From Neckera pumila (taxonomy: Eukaryota; Streptophyta; Bryopsida; Hypnales; Neckeraceae): a stretch of DNA of 64,000 nucleotides. The translations under genes were made by a program, and so were the position numbers. Positions 11,931 to 23,116 of this stretch are shown here, piece by piece. The stretch lies in the NCBI GenBank assembly GCA_963969595.1, contig OZ018409.1:28099282-28163281 (forward strand). Reading direction: 5' to 3'. Position 1 is the stretch's first letter; the number at the start of each line of letters is the position of its first letter. The notes under the pieces were generated by a model. The model was not told where the DNA came from. It searched no databases and worked only from the letters and a program-made list of their open reading frames with translations.

Positions 11931-14312
11931 GGTGTGTTGCCTTATGAGACAACGGACCCTCTTGCATTAGAGGATGTGATATTAAAGAGGGCCGAGTGCA
12001 CCAATACCCGCACGATGATTGACATTCGGGAAACAGATCAGACGAGGAGCGTAAAGGGTAGCATTCGCGAGTAGGAGAACTGCCGCGTTTACGCCAAGGA
12101 GGGAGACCAGAGCAACCGTCGAGCAGGAATGGACATGGTGAGAGAGGTTGGGACTCCTTTATCCCAAGCTCGCGAGAGCGAGGGTGCTGCATGCTGCAGT
12201 CTGTTGAGGGTGCACGTGTGGCTGTTGTGGTGAATTGAGGGCTAAAGGAGGGAGATTTCTCGTACGGTTGTGTTACGATGACTGAATGTGGGAAGTACTA
12301 CATTGCCCGCTTGTCCAGGATTTGTAGTGGGATTCTGACTTGTTGCTCTGCTCTGGCAGCTGGTTTGGAGCCATTTTAAGTTGAGCTCGTGGGAGTGTGA
12401 TGGAAATTGTAGGACGGGGTGAGATACTAGCTGTCGTAGGAGAAACGGTGTATCGACCTTACCTGCCCTTACTACAGGAGAATAGCGCTTGAACTGTTCT
12501 TTCGGAGCTTGTGGAGCGCGAGTAATTATTTGCTGACTGATGATATCTTGCTGCGCAATTAGTGCAGTGCAATTCAAATAGCATGTCCTCTTATTCATCC
12601 CGGTTTTTTTGGCTTAGGAGCAGATATGGGAGTTTCACAGACTGAGCAAGAAGAACTGAGCCGTTTCGCGAACTAGGGTTTAGGATTTTCGCTTGAGGAA
12701 TTTATCCAACTTGGAATTGGGAACTCGTGATATACTGCGGTCCGTGGCAATCGGCATAGCTATAAGTTATTCCATTCTGATGACTCTGTGATTCCCAGTC
12801 TTCGAACCTTGAAAGAAGCTTGGGCCTGCAAGAGAAAAACACGGATTCATGTCTTTCCGGATTAGTACTTATTCCGGCAAAGTTAGAAAGAACTGCTCAA
12901 AGTGTGTACTATAGATGTGGTGTGAGCTGCAACAGCGTTCAGTGGCAGCAGTTTGGGTTTAGGGCCGGTAAGATGTGTCGAACCGATTGAGAACTCACGT
13001 TTGTGTTGCAGAGTCGAAAGCGACTTTGCTATCACCTTTGTTTGCTTCACATTTGAACGATGTGCTGGAAATGGCCAAATCGGTGCCCCGTATGCTGATT
13101 CCTGTGCTACTCACCCAATACGAGGTATCGTCATATGTCAGAATAGGGGGTGTGCACGTGTGCACCATGGGGCAGGAGATTGAGCAGCGCGAACAGCAGG
13201 GAGGAAGTCAAAGTTGTGTCAGACTGGTAGGGAACGAGACGAGAGGAAAACACATTCTGGGAACTGGATTGAGCGATCTGGCTGGGTTGGGGATTGGGTT
13301 CTGACCCTGTTGCGGTTCATGGATGTTCTGTGACCAATTCTGATCGTTTTCATGCATATTTCTGTATATGTCATTCACACGATCTAAATTTAAGTTAGCC
13401 TTGTCATTCATATCCAAGGAGAACTGTCATTTAGTTTGAACCTAAGCTTTTGATGACCCTCTTTGAAGCGATGGTAATTTTCAATAATCAAGTCAGTTGA
13501 CTGGGGTTGTATGCTAATCAGTGGAGGTTTGTTGTCCTTGGGCAGCTTGCCTTGCTTCATTGGCCGCCGGAAGCGTCAGGTATGCGGTTTTGTTTGTGGA
13601 CTTTATTTAATGTGTTAGGGTTTTCAGGTAGTAGCAGATTTTTCACACATGTAGTTTCTTCTCAATTTGATGTGTTTCTGTCCACAGGTCCATTCCGGCG
13701 TTGTTCTTTGTGATGTTCTTCTTAGTAACAGTTAGTGTGAATTGGCTTCTGTAATGCAGGCTGATAGTGATGGGACTGCCACCTCAATTGGTGTGGTGGG
13801 ATTTAGATTGTAGACAACAATTGCAGTGCAGGAGAGAACAGAGAAGCTTTTTGTTGGTGCGTGGACTAGGTGGTGCACAGGTGAGTGAATTAAGCGGTTG
13901 ATGACTTGTGACAAGGGTTGGACTACTGTGGTCATGCTGACAACAAATGTGTCGAAATATGAGGTCTCCTTCACAGCAAAGAGGTTGTTTGATAAAGAGG
14001 TTGTCACGTTTTTCCAAACGTAACCGGATATGAACACGGTTGACCGAACCCTAAACCCCGGTATTGATGGGAAGAGCGCTTTGAATGGTACGAAGTTGCT
14101 TATTAACAGAGTGTTGACGTTTGTGTACCCAGGATATCTGTGCAATCTCAGTCTTCAGGTCTCCATGGCCTATCTACCTTTCTTTATCCCTGCCCTTGCC
14201 CTCTCACAGACGAGGCAGTGTACCAATCAGGTATTCACCCTTTTCATCAGTTTGGAAGAGGTCACCTTCGATTTCCAGTACTTCAGGTACGTATCATATG
14301 CCCAGCGTCACA
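11930..14312. other. GC-richer spacer with no convincing gene
   Basis: Base composition is higher in GC than in the surroundings, so overlapping open frames appear on both strands (for example 12242-12598 and 13732-14145 on the minus strand, 12975-13304 on the plus strand). None shows a domain, coherent splice structure or coding-like composition. It may be an old transposon body or regulatory DNA; I cannot tell. Confidence 0.35.
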
Positions 14313-14389
14313 GGGCCGGTTTATACTTGGCGTGGAGCCGGATGGAAGGCTGGCCGGATTTGCCTTCAATCCAGCCCACAATCCGGCCC

Positions 14390-14515
14390 CAATTCTTCCA
14401 TCCGGCCCCAACTAATGTAAAGCCCTTGGGCCGGATTCTAGGGCCGGATTTCCAATTCTTTCATCCGGCCCCAACTAATGTAAAGCCCTTGGGCCGGATT
14501 CTAGGGCCCAATTTT
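14390..14515. repeat. two tandem copies of a 63-bp CCGG-rich unit
   Basis: The phrase beginning CAATTCTTCCATCCGGCCCC recurs exactly 63 bp later and again, partially, at 14516. It holds several GGGCCGGATT motifs that also appear at the far end (about 17005-17240) of the same element, so these may be subterminal transposase-binding repeats. Confidence 0.75.
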
Positions 14516-14966
14516 CAATTCTTGTGCTCTTGATTTTCTCAATGCTCAATTAAAAAAATTACAAAAAACATGCATGTTTTCTTTTTTCTTCCTTTCTTTC
14601 CTATTTCAAAAAGAGAAGAAGAGTTTTTTTGTTTTTGTTTTCCATTTTTCCTTTTTATTCTATTTATTTTATTTGAATTTTTATTTTAAAAGATTTTTTC
14701 TTTTTTTAAACTTTTTATTTCTATTCCTATTTTTTGTCTTTCTAAATGTGATTTTCTTTCTAAATTTATTATGTCTTTTACTTTAAAAAAAATATTAAAA
14801 TGAAAGCAGACTTCATATATTATTGTATGTTTTTTGGATTTTGTTTTTTTCGGTTTAGTTTGGTTATTTGTTTAGTCAATATACACATTGAGTCACATTT
14901 TCTATTCTCCTACTTTTACAACATGGTAACTACTCAAAGGCAAAATGTTTTACTGTCATTAGTATT

Positions 14967-15344
14967 GTGCCTTGCTTTGAATATAGAGATCTACAACACT
15001 CTACAAATCAAAACTTAGGTAGCCTCGGAAATGCTAAAGAGGATGCTAGCACACTTCAAATTGCAAAAGAATCCATGAAACAAATGCAAATAATTTTGTT
15101 GCCGCCTCAAGATGCTGATAAGTCTAAACTACTCCAATATGATGGAGATGATCCAGAATCTATAAAAGCCAAGGTACAAGTGGACTCTATTGAGTCCAAA
15201 AAAGAAAAAGAAATACAAAAGATGTTAAGACAAGCTACTATTCAACATGAATTGATGGCCCAAAATTGTTGGCAATTTTATGTAACCAAAGAAAGTACCA
15301 TAACTTTTGATGACGCACTTGAAGAGGATATAGACTCTGAATAG
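14967..15344 (+). CDS. possible exon of transposon-encoded protein of unknown function
   Basis: An open frame of about 125 codons ends with an acidic tail (FDDALEEDIDSE) and a TAG at 15342-15344. Composition is protein-like: a hydrophilic helix rich in K, E and Q with KKEKEIQKMLRQ. No ATG opens the frame (the first possible start is GTG), so it is more likely the last exon of a spliced gene, with a possible acceptor at the 'cttag' near 15018. It lies inside the 14313-17254 element and may be its remaining gene. I do not recognise the family. Confidence 0.35.
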   Translation: MPCFEYRDLQHSTNQNLGSLGNAKEDASTLQIAKESMKQMQIILLPPQDADKSKLLQYDGDDPESIKAKVQVDSIESKKEKEIQKMLRQATIQHELMAQNCWQFYVTKESTITFDDALEEDIDSE

Positions 15345-15509
15345 ATCTTAGTTCTACTGTAAACTTTTTCATTTCTATTCTTCATTTTTGTTTTAAGCCT
15401 CTTTTTGTATAGAGACTACTGTGATTCAACTTTAAAAAATTTATTACAAACTATCCAAAGGTCCCAACTATTTGAAACAACTTAAGGTAGATGCCAACTC
15501 CATTATATG

Positions 15510-16055
15510 CATGCTAAAATATCATAAAAGTATTTGAAGGAGAGTAGCTTCCACTAAAAGGCAATCATCTCCTAAATGTACAAAAAGAAAGTTTCTCACT
15601 TCATAGAAATTTAGTGAGGTATCGAAATGTTGCATTCTTTGGTATGTTGGAACTTCCTTTTAGAAGCCAATAGCAAAATATCATAAAAACTATTTGAAGG
15701 AGAGTAGCAAAGATTCCTCATGAATACAATTTCTCTTTTAATATATACTAGTGTGTCTTGTGCTATTGCCATAGCCAAGATCATAATAAAATTAATTTTC
15801 TAATTTTCTAATTTGTAATAAAAACTTTGAAATTCAACATCTTTCACACCGTTGTTCGAAACGCCACAAAACAAAGCCCGTCCATCCCTCCTCGCCAAGA
15901 GCATTTCAACAGTACCAAGAACGTGAACCAAATCAACGTGAAAGTAATATTCTAATTTTTTGATCCATAAATACTTTGAAATTCAATAACCTCTGCACCA
16001 CCATAGCTCCAAACGCCACAAAACCAAGCCCGTGCACCCCTCCTCGCCAAGCCCT
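15510..16055. repeat. local direct duplications
   Basis: 'aaatatcataaaa..tatttgaaggagagtagc' occurs at about 15518 and 15676. A second pair, 'tttgaaattcaa..' through 'aacgccacaaaac.aagcccgt.catccctcctcgccaag', occurs at about 15824-15900 and 15976-16052. Both pairs are spaced about 150 bp apart, so the segment looks like an old tandem duplication of a 150-bp unit. Confidence 0.6.
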
Positions 16056-16499
16056 AACTTACGGTACATATGTTATGTGATATATATATATATATTGATA
16101 TTAATATTAATTTTGTTTTTAAGGAGATTAAAAGAAGTTATGGAGATTGCTTTCTCTCCTTCAAAAAGTTATGACCACCCTCATTTGTTTTCAAACAGAA
16201 AATCAAAATTATAGACATCACCCTCAAACTTATCAAATAAATTTCTCACATACACCGTCATAGAATTTCATTTCACCATAACACCATTCATTTCTACCTA
16301 TCTCAATTTCTCACTTGCACAACATCTACAACAGGCAACACAAGACTGCGAACGCAACAAGAATCAGTAAGTCAAATCGTTGGAATTACTTAAGACCACT
16401 GAACACACGAAATAAATTAAACCAGCAATAAATCAGACAGATACACTCTGAAATTACCACAACCAATTCATCACATAGGTAAGCTTACATAGGAAAATA

Positions 16500-16716
16500 C
16501 CCCCCAATTGAAACAGTATTGTTTCATAGGGCCCACAGTCCAATACAAAAACTTTACTGTTACAGTACTGAGACAGTACTGCAACAGTATAGTTTTAATG
16601 GGTCCATTGAAACTATACTGTTGCAGTACTGTCTCAGTATTGTAACAGTAAAGTTTCTGTACTGGATTGTGGGCCCTATGAAACAGTATTGCAACAACAT
16701 TGACACAATGGGGGGG
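16500..16716. mobile_element. near-perfect palindromic MITE
   Basis: CCCCCCAATTG...ends...CAATGGGGGGG, and the 217 bp between fold on themselves around about 16610: GGGCCCACAGTCCAATACA on the left pairs with TGTACTGGATTGTGGGCCC on the right, and the inner arms with CAACAGTATAGTTT are almost exact. Flanks are ATA and TTA, close to a PIF/Harbinger-type TWA duplication but not identical. No coding capacity. If transcribed it would form one long hairpin. Confidence 0.7.
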
Positions 16717-17257
16717 TTAGTTCCCGATGTAGCAAGTTATTCCGATCCACTCACTGGATCACACTCAGCCTTCCACAGTCTTCTTAAAAATAAAATTAAC
16801 CACACAAAATATATATTAAATATATTAAAAGGAAAATCATATTCATGAGGCATAGACAGGCACAGAGAAGCGTGGTTTGGAGCAGTACAGACAGACAAGA
16901 AGCGTCACAGGCAGGGAAGAAGTTAAAAACAGTAGATGAAGGAGCTTTTAAGAAAATCAAAAATAGAATTGTCTTCATCAATGGTTGAAGGTTGTATGAT
17001 CCAACGGAGGGGCTCCATCCGGCCCAAGATGGAAGTTCCGGCCACCCAAAACTTCGTCTCGATTGCTCCCTTGGGGTCGGATGGTTTGGCGTCAAAACCA
17101 TGCCACCTAAGGCGACACATAGGATGAGTGATGGTTCCATCCGGACCCAAGTATAAAGCCCTTGGACCGGATTTGGAGAAATTGAGAGATTCTATTGGTT
17201 CAAACTTGAAGAGTTCCGGCCGCCTTCAATCCGGCCCCAAGTATAAACTAGCCCACA

Positions 17258-18282
17258 AAAAGAGTTTGCCTCTCCTGGTGAGAATGTGACTGACATGGGT
17301 AAAGCATGTTGCGGTGGATTCAGGTAAACTACAGTCGGTTGAAGAACTTTGGAAAGAGTACTTTGCAGATCCTACGCAGTGGTGGGACAACAGAGCTGAC
17401 AAGTCATAATGACAAGGTATGACTAGATAAAAGAAAGCAGATCCAATACTCGGCTCAACAATTGCCGGGACGTTTCTTGCTTGTACAAGGTCATGGGCAC
17501 TTGTGGGCACTTTGTAAAGCAACAAGTATGAAATTACGTTGTTTGCTGTCATTGAGTGGAGTGAACATTGCTCAGATCATTGCAGTGTTGTCAACAAATA
17601 TTCTTGGAATATTGATTGTTCGATGCAAATGAATATGAGACAATTTTTTAGGATCTAATCATGGGTTGTGATGCCTACAAAGGAATCCTAGATCACCTGA
17701 CTTTAGGCATAAGGTGGCAAGGAAAGCACTTTGGATATTTGGCTGGTCAACTCCACCATGGGTAAAGGCAATGCTCAACTTGGCAACTGAAGGGAGAATG
17801 CAACCTCATGTTGCTTATCGCTCCAAAGATTCTCAAGACACAACACAAGGAGACAAGTAACTTTAGGAATTGAATTGGCTACCTTGTCTGGTGACTAGAA
17901 TAGACTTGTGCATCTAGAAATATATGATTTTGGGTGAGTTTTAAGGCTTTTTGCATGTGCAATATGCTCTGTTCTTCCTTTTGGTTATTGGCTGCACTTG
18001 AAGTGGAATGATTTGCAATGAATTGCTGTGTATGTGAGAGATATTTAGAATTCAAATGGATGGATGCAAATTTGTGGATGTTGAAATATGTGAGTACTGG
18101 GCATTAGTGGTCTTGCATTCTTTCATTGTGTATCTGTGTTCTTCTTAGAAGGGATTCTAATTGAAGAATCTATTGATGAATCAGGCTATCTAAGGGCTCC
18201 AATGGAAGAAGATGCATTGTGCCTAGTACTGCAAGAAAGTCGAGGCATATTGTACCGGGTGGTGGCGGCAATATGTCTTTGA
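17258..18282. other. region upstream of the PPR pseudogene
   Basis: No domain-bearing frame was found. It lies between the 2.9 kb element and the PPR coding remains and may include the old promoter and 5' part of that gene. Confidence 0.35.
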
Positions 18283-20199
18283 AAACTGCAAGAAGCACGA
18301 CAAGCAATTGGTAATTTGAAGAATGGACTAGAAAAAGGCATGGCCATCGACTCTTTTATGTATGTTGAAGTTTTGAGACGGTGCTTGAAGGAGGAAAAGC
18401 TTAATGTTGAAGGTTCACGACTACATCAACCGGAGTGGAATGGAGCAGAATACATATGTGGCAAACAACCTAGTGAGCGTGTATATCAGGTGTGGAGAAT
18501 TGGAGGATGCACGTGGAGTGTTTGATAAACTTGTGAACAAGAACGTGTTCAGCTGGACCATTATGATTGGAGGTTATGCAAAGCACAATCATGCTGAAAA
18601 AGCAATGGAACTTTTCAATCAAATGTGCCAAAAAGGGGTCCAGCCCAATGCATTTACTTTCTCGAGCATCCTCAAGGCATGTGCCGATCCATCAGCTTTG
18701 CAGTGGGGCAAAGAAGTTCATGCATATGTAAGACATGTCTGGGCTTGAATCAGAAGTGCGTACGGGCGATGCGCTTGTTCGCATGTATGCAAATTGTGGC
18801 AGTATCGATGATGCCCGAATGGTTTTTTGGCGAATGGAGGAACGCGACGTGATCTCATGGAACATAATGATCGGTGGACTTGCAGAGCATGGATTTGGGC
18901 AGGAGGCATATGAACTCTTTCTCCAAATGCAAAGAGAGGGCTGTGTACCAAATGTAACTACCTATGTGAGCATTCTGAATCCGTGTGCAAGCGCAGGGGC
19001 TTTGGAGTGGGTGAAGGAGGTTCACAGGCATGCCCTCAAAGCGGGACTTGAGTCGGATTTGCGTGTGGGCAATGCGCTTGTCCACATGTATGGAAAGTGT
19101 TGCAGTGTTGATGATGCTCGGCTAGTTTTCGACCGGATGGAGGATCGTGATGTGATCACGTGGAACGTGATGATTGGTGGACTTGCACAACATGGGTGTG
19201 GGCACGAAGCCCTGGAAGTGTTCAAAAATATGATTGTTAGACGGTGTGAAGCCTACTGTGATCTCATTCGTTGCAGTGTTGTCGGACTGTAGTCATGCTG
19301 GCCTTGTGGATGAGGGCCGTAGAATTTTTCTGGCTATGATACAAGATTATGGCATCGAACCTAATGTAGTGCACTGTAACTGCATGGTGGATGTTCTTGG
19401 CCGAGCAGGACACTTGGAGGAAGCAAAGCTCTTGATTGGCAACATGCCAGTGGAACCAAATGGAGCAACTTGGGGAGCCTTGCTAGCTGCTTGTAGAACG
19501 TATGGGAATGTGGATTTGGGCAAGCTTGCCGCTAATGAGCTTCTCAAGTTGGAACCGAAGGATGCCTCTGCATACGTGCTTTTCTCGAATATCTGTGCTG
19601 CAGCTGGCAAGTGGGAGGAGGTGTTGTGGGTGCGCACTATGATGCAGGAGAGAGGTATACGCAAGGAGCCTGGGTGTAGCTGGATTGAAGTCGATAATAA
19701 GGTTCATGACTTTGTTGTTGCGGATGCTTCTCACCCAGAAGCGAGGAGATCTATGCTGCTGAGGAGATTGAGTGAGTGAATTAAGGCCGAAGGGTACATT
19801 CCTGATACCCGGCTAGTGTTGCGGAACATTGAGGAGGAGGAGGAGAAAGAACTTGCACTACAACAGAAAGCAGTGACTGCAACACACTAGCAACACATTT
19901 GCAATGGTTTTGCAATGGAAGAATGTGTAACAGAACTTAGTTTGGAACTCAAAAAAGAAATAATGCATTGCAAAACCGTTGCAAAGTTGTGATTAATTCA
20001 ATATAAAAGTATTGTACATTGAATCCATGCTATTCCATTTCTAAACCATTTCTAAACTGTTGCAAATTCATAAAAATTAAAATACAAAATCATGAAAAAA
20101 ATGTAATTGTTGTGTGTAGAAGTCATTGCAAAGTCATTGCAAAATCATTGCAAAACCATTGAAATTTAAAATTAAATTTAAAAATAAAAAATAAAAAAA

Positions 20200-20360
20200 A
20201 TCTACCCGGGCAACCCAACTGCCTAGGCAGCCCAACCCCCCAACCCCCTGGCCGGGGCAGCCTAACCCTCCAACCCCCCTGGGCAGCCCAACTGCCCACA
20301 CACACCGGGTAGCCCAAGCCTCCCCCCACCTGGGCAGCCAAACCCACACACCGCTCCACC
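20200..20360. repeat. C-rich GGGCAGCCCAACC low-complexity tract
   Basis: Variants of GGGCAGCC(C/T)AACC repeat irregularly. The minus strand gives glycine/tryptophan-rich frames that are artefacts of the repeat. It lies within the CACTA element. Confidence 0.7.
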
Positions 20361-20364
20361 GCTC

Positions 20365-20435
20365 CAGGATTCGAACCTTACACCTCATGCGTGAGGTGCA
20401 AGTTCATTTTCCCAGTAAACCATCTAAAACTTCAA
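20365..20435 (-). repeat. tRNA-like relic (B-box and arm)
   Basis: On the minus strand a perfect B-box-like GGTTCGAATCC (20366-20376) follows a CACCT..AGGTG stem-loop. This resembles the 3' half of a tRNA or a tRNA-derived SINE fragment. No full cloverleaf or A box is convincing, so it is not called as a tRNA gene. Confidence 0.3.
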
Positions 20436-21306
20436 GTGACGTTAAAGAACATAAGTTTCATTTATAGGTTTCATTTATTTGATTTATGTTTCCTATTAGT
20501 AAAATCAGCAGACTTTGGAGGTCATTTTAGTGTAAAAAAATATTTTTTTTGTAAGACTTTGAACTAAGAAAAGTTGGGAAGTAAAGTAATCTTTATCTCC
20601 AAAAACCTGTTTGATATTTCAAGTCTCCAATCAAAAGTTATGGACAAAATTCAAAGAAGTGTTTAAAAATGTCAAAGAAAATGTTCATTCCAATCCCTCT
20701 CTAAAATTTGTTCATAACTTTTGATTGGAGACTTGAATTATCAAACGGGTTTTTGGAGATGAAATTTAATTTAATTTCCTAACTTTCCTAGTTCAAAGAT
20801 TTTTGAAAAAATAAATTCTACTATGCCAAAATGGCCACCAAATTCTGCTGAGACTAAAAATCACCAAATTATGGGTGCATTGCAAAACCATTGCAAACAC
20901 AATGCAATACTATAATTTAAAGCATTGCAAAATCCATGAAACAAACTTGCGTGCAAGGCAAAACCATTGCAAACACACTGCAATATTTCATATTAAACCA
21001 TTGCAAAGTCATTGAAAAAAAATTCGTGGGCATTGCAAAAACATTGCAAAAAGTATTGCAAACGTTGCATTCTCTTGTAGTGTTGCTCTTTGCTCCCATA
21101 GTGAGAAGTTGGCTATTGCTTACGAACTCATGCGGACACCCCTTGGAGAGTCAATTCGGGTGTTCAAGAACTTTCAAGTGTGTTTAGACTACCGTGCACC
21201 AACCAAGTTTATCTCAAAGGCGATTGAGCAAGAAATTGTTGTGCGGGATGCTAATTGCTTTCACCACTTCCAAAATGGCATGTGTTCTTGTGGTGATTAT
21301 TGGTGA

Positions 21307-22065
21307 TGACGAGGTTACAAATCCTGACCAATTGTAGCCTATGTCGTTCGAAGCTCTCCACTGGAATTTGTCATCATCTATTGGAATATGTTGATCATTG
21401 ATTGAAAACTATTGCATTGGTTGGAAATGACTCCAGGAACATGTTCATAGAAGTTGTCACCTCCTGCATTTTCTTCACCTACTTTGTTTTTTTGAAGAAT
21501 ACAAAATCAAAGGCTAGCAAATTTAGCTATAGAAATTATTGTAGGACTACCTGTTCACCTTACACTCTTGTGTTGGCAACATCAAAATCCAATGTTCTTT
21601 ATTGCGAAGACTATTCACATAGAATTTTCAATTGATTATTTTGAAGTCCTTTCAAGAAGACCATGCAAGGTGTTATTTTTCTCCCAAATAGTGAATTTCC
21701 TCTGGTTGCTTCAGCTATTGTGTTTAGAATTTGGTAATGTGATCTTTGATCCTCGTCTTGGTGTCAATTTTGGAAGTTAAATCCTACAAGACTAATAATC
21801 TACATTTAGCCCATTTGTTTTTTCAAAATTATTGAAATTGTAATTTTTGTGACATTTTGAAGATAGCATCTTGGTATAAAAATACACCTTTTTTTGAATT
21901 TTTTCTATCAAATTTTTTTTGTATGAACTTAATGAATATATCAATTACACCATAATATTTGTCATCATTAGAGGGGATTTGGGGCCTTTGGAGGGCCATT
22001 TCAGGCCTGTTCCCCAATTTGAACCGATTATGTGAACAGTGGTACATGCGGTTGGAAAATATTGA
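21307..22065. other. spacer with a partial CATTAGAGG repeat
   Basis: At about 21966-22062 the sequence CATTAGAGGGGATTTGGGGCC..TTCCCC, followed by GTGGTACATGC, resembles the repeat at 53230-53570. The rest is AT-rich with no coding signal beyond the PPR stop. Confidence 0.4.
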
Positions 22066-22069
22066 TTAA

Positions 22070-22993
22070 CCCCTAAAAGACCAAACGACGTTTTTGGGCA
22101 ACATAGCGATTTTGGGTAGTTCAATACGAATGGAGATTTTTTTTTTATACTTTGGAAATTTCACACAAAATGTGCCCAAAGAGTAGCTTTAAGGCCCAAC
22201 AATTTTCAAAACTTTTGACTACATGGTTAAAAAGTTATTGGATGATATGTCATTTTCAATGGTCGGCGAGCAACTCAATTTTTTTTTGAAAAATCACTTT
22301 TAAGAAAATAAAAATTAGAAATTGGTTCTTTAGATTTATATATATGCGTAAAGTGTTGAATTATTCTATTTTGATTTATAAGATAAAAATTATGAGGTGT
22401 TCTAGTTTGCAGGCAATTATGGATTTCTTATTCTAAAATAAACTTAAAAGTCCTTTATTTAATTCAATTTTTTATATTTTTTGAAAAAAATAAAAGCATA
22501 GGATGTATATTGTTTACTGCAACATTACAACCATTGGGATTGACATTTTTTTATTCCATAATTAAATTCTTAACAATTTTGTGTTTTGAATCATTCTCTA
22601 TTTTTTTCTATAACCTATTTTTTTTCTATATGTTGTACCATTCCAAATGATCTGAATTCTTTCAAGCATGTAGCCAATATGCTTTTAAGAGTGAATCTAA
22701 GGAGTAACCACCGTTTTGGACGTTTTTTCATTTAAATGTGACCTTGTGAAGTGCAGCTACCCAGGTCCCCGCAGGGCCAAGAAAAGGGGCTTTGTCAATT
22801 CAAATGCTAATATCTTGCAATCTACAAGGTGAAAAATTCTGAAATTTTTTCTACATATTCTCAAGCAAGTTTACTACAAGATCCTATGATTACATGTGTC
22901 CAAAAATGTTTTTATTCTGAAATTTGATACTTGTACTAGAAATGGCAGCTTTGGAGTGCTTTTGGTGAAAACATAGTCTTTGACCTTTAGGGG
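22070..22993. mobile_element. TTAA-flanked non-autonomous DNA element, copy 2 (subfamily II)
   Basis: CCCCTAAAAGACC at the left and GACCTTTAGGGG at the right, with TTAA at 22066-22069 and 22994-22997. The 924 bp length equals that of copy 1, but the left half differs (phrase 'gggcaacatagcgattttggg', shared with the copy at 49276). The right half, with 'gctaatatcttgcaatctacaaggt', is common to all copies. No coding capacity. Confidence 0.75.
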
Positions 22994-23116
22994 TTAATGA
23001 AGTTTATGTAAGCCCACATCTTGTTTAAAAGTTCACAAACATCCATTCTAATATGACTTCTATGATACCAACCTAAACTTCTCATTGTTCTTTTGAAATA
23101 GACATTTAGGGGTTAA

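Larger units (their letters stand above)
14313..17254. mobile_element. 2.9 kb DNA element with GGGCYRGTTTATACTTGG ends
   Basis: The left end GGGCCGGTTTATACTTGG matches the inverted right end (CCAAGTATAAACTAGCCC) with two changes. The similarity goes inward through CCGGA..GAAGG..GGCCGG blocks. ACA lies directly outside both ends (14310-14312, 17255-17257), a possible 3-bp target duplication. It contains a 63-bp tandem duplication, a T-rich tract (about 14573-14790), one possible coding exon (14967-15344), a local 150-bp duplication and a palindromic MITE. The superfamily is undetermined. Confidence 0.55.
19856..21082. mobile_element. non-autonomous CACTA (En/Spm) element inside the DYW domain
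   Basis: Left end CACTACAACAGAAAGCAGTG, right end reverse-complementing to CACTACAAGAGAATGCAACG. TTG flanks both ends (19853-19855, 21083-21085), the 3-bp duplication expected of CACTA elements. Removing the insert and one TTG rejoins the PPR frame as KELA|LCSHSEK. Many TTGCAAT / CATTGCAAA repeats crowd both subterminal regions, as in CACTA elements whose transposase binds such arrays. The interior has a C-rich tract (20210-20360), a tRNA-like patch and an inverted-repeat core (20546-20850) related to the foldback at 52108. No coding frame, so non-autonomous. Confidence 0.9.
18283..21306 (+). pseudogene. PLS-DYW pentatricopeptide-repeat protein gene, broken
   Basis: Members of this family bind organelle transcripts through PPR repeats, and the DYW domain acts as a cytidine deaminase in C-to-U RNA editing. 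The remains read in order: repeats with NTYVANNLVSVYIRCG, a W-T/N-xMIGG series, the linker WGALLAACR, E/E+ motifs (GCSWIEV), the start of the DYW domain (GYIPDTRLVL) and its end DANCFHHF..CSCGDYW. Reading frame changes near 18405-18413, 18733-18745 and 19231-19236 (frames 1, 2, 0, 1), an in-frame TGA sits at 19777-19779, and a CACTA element interrupts the domain at 19856-21082. HSE is kept, but the CxxCH zinc ligands are changed to CLDYR. The gene is intronless as usual for the family and clearly dead. No start codon could be assigned. Confidence 0.9.

Noticed and set aside
12242..12598. 118-codon minus-strand open frame in the GC-richer stretch
   Set aside because: No motif, no splice context, and overlapping open frames on both strands; explained by lower stop frequency at higher GC.
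13732..14145. 137-codon minus-strand open frame
   Set aside because: No recognisable domain, and other frames are equally open here.
19885..21082. CACTAG at 19885 as left end of the insertion in the PPR gene
   Set aside because: The true left end is CACTACAACAG at 19856: it matches the right end better and gives a TTG duplication on both sides.
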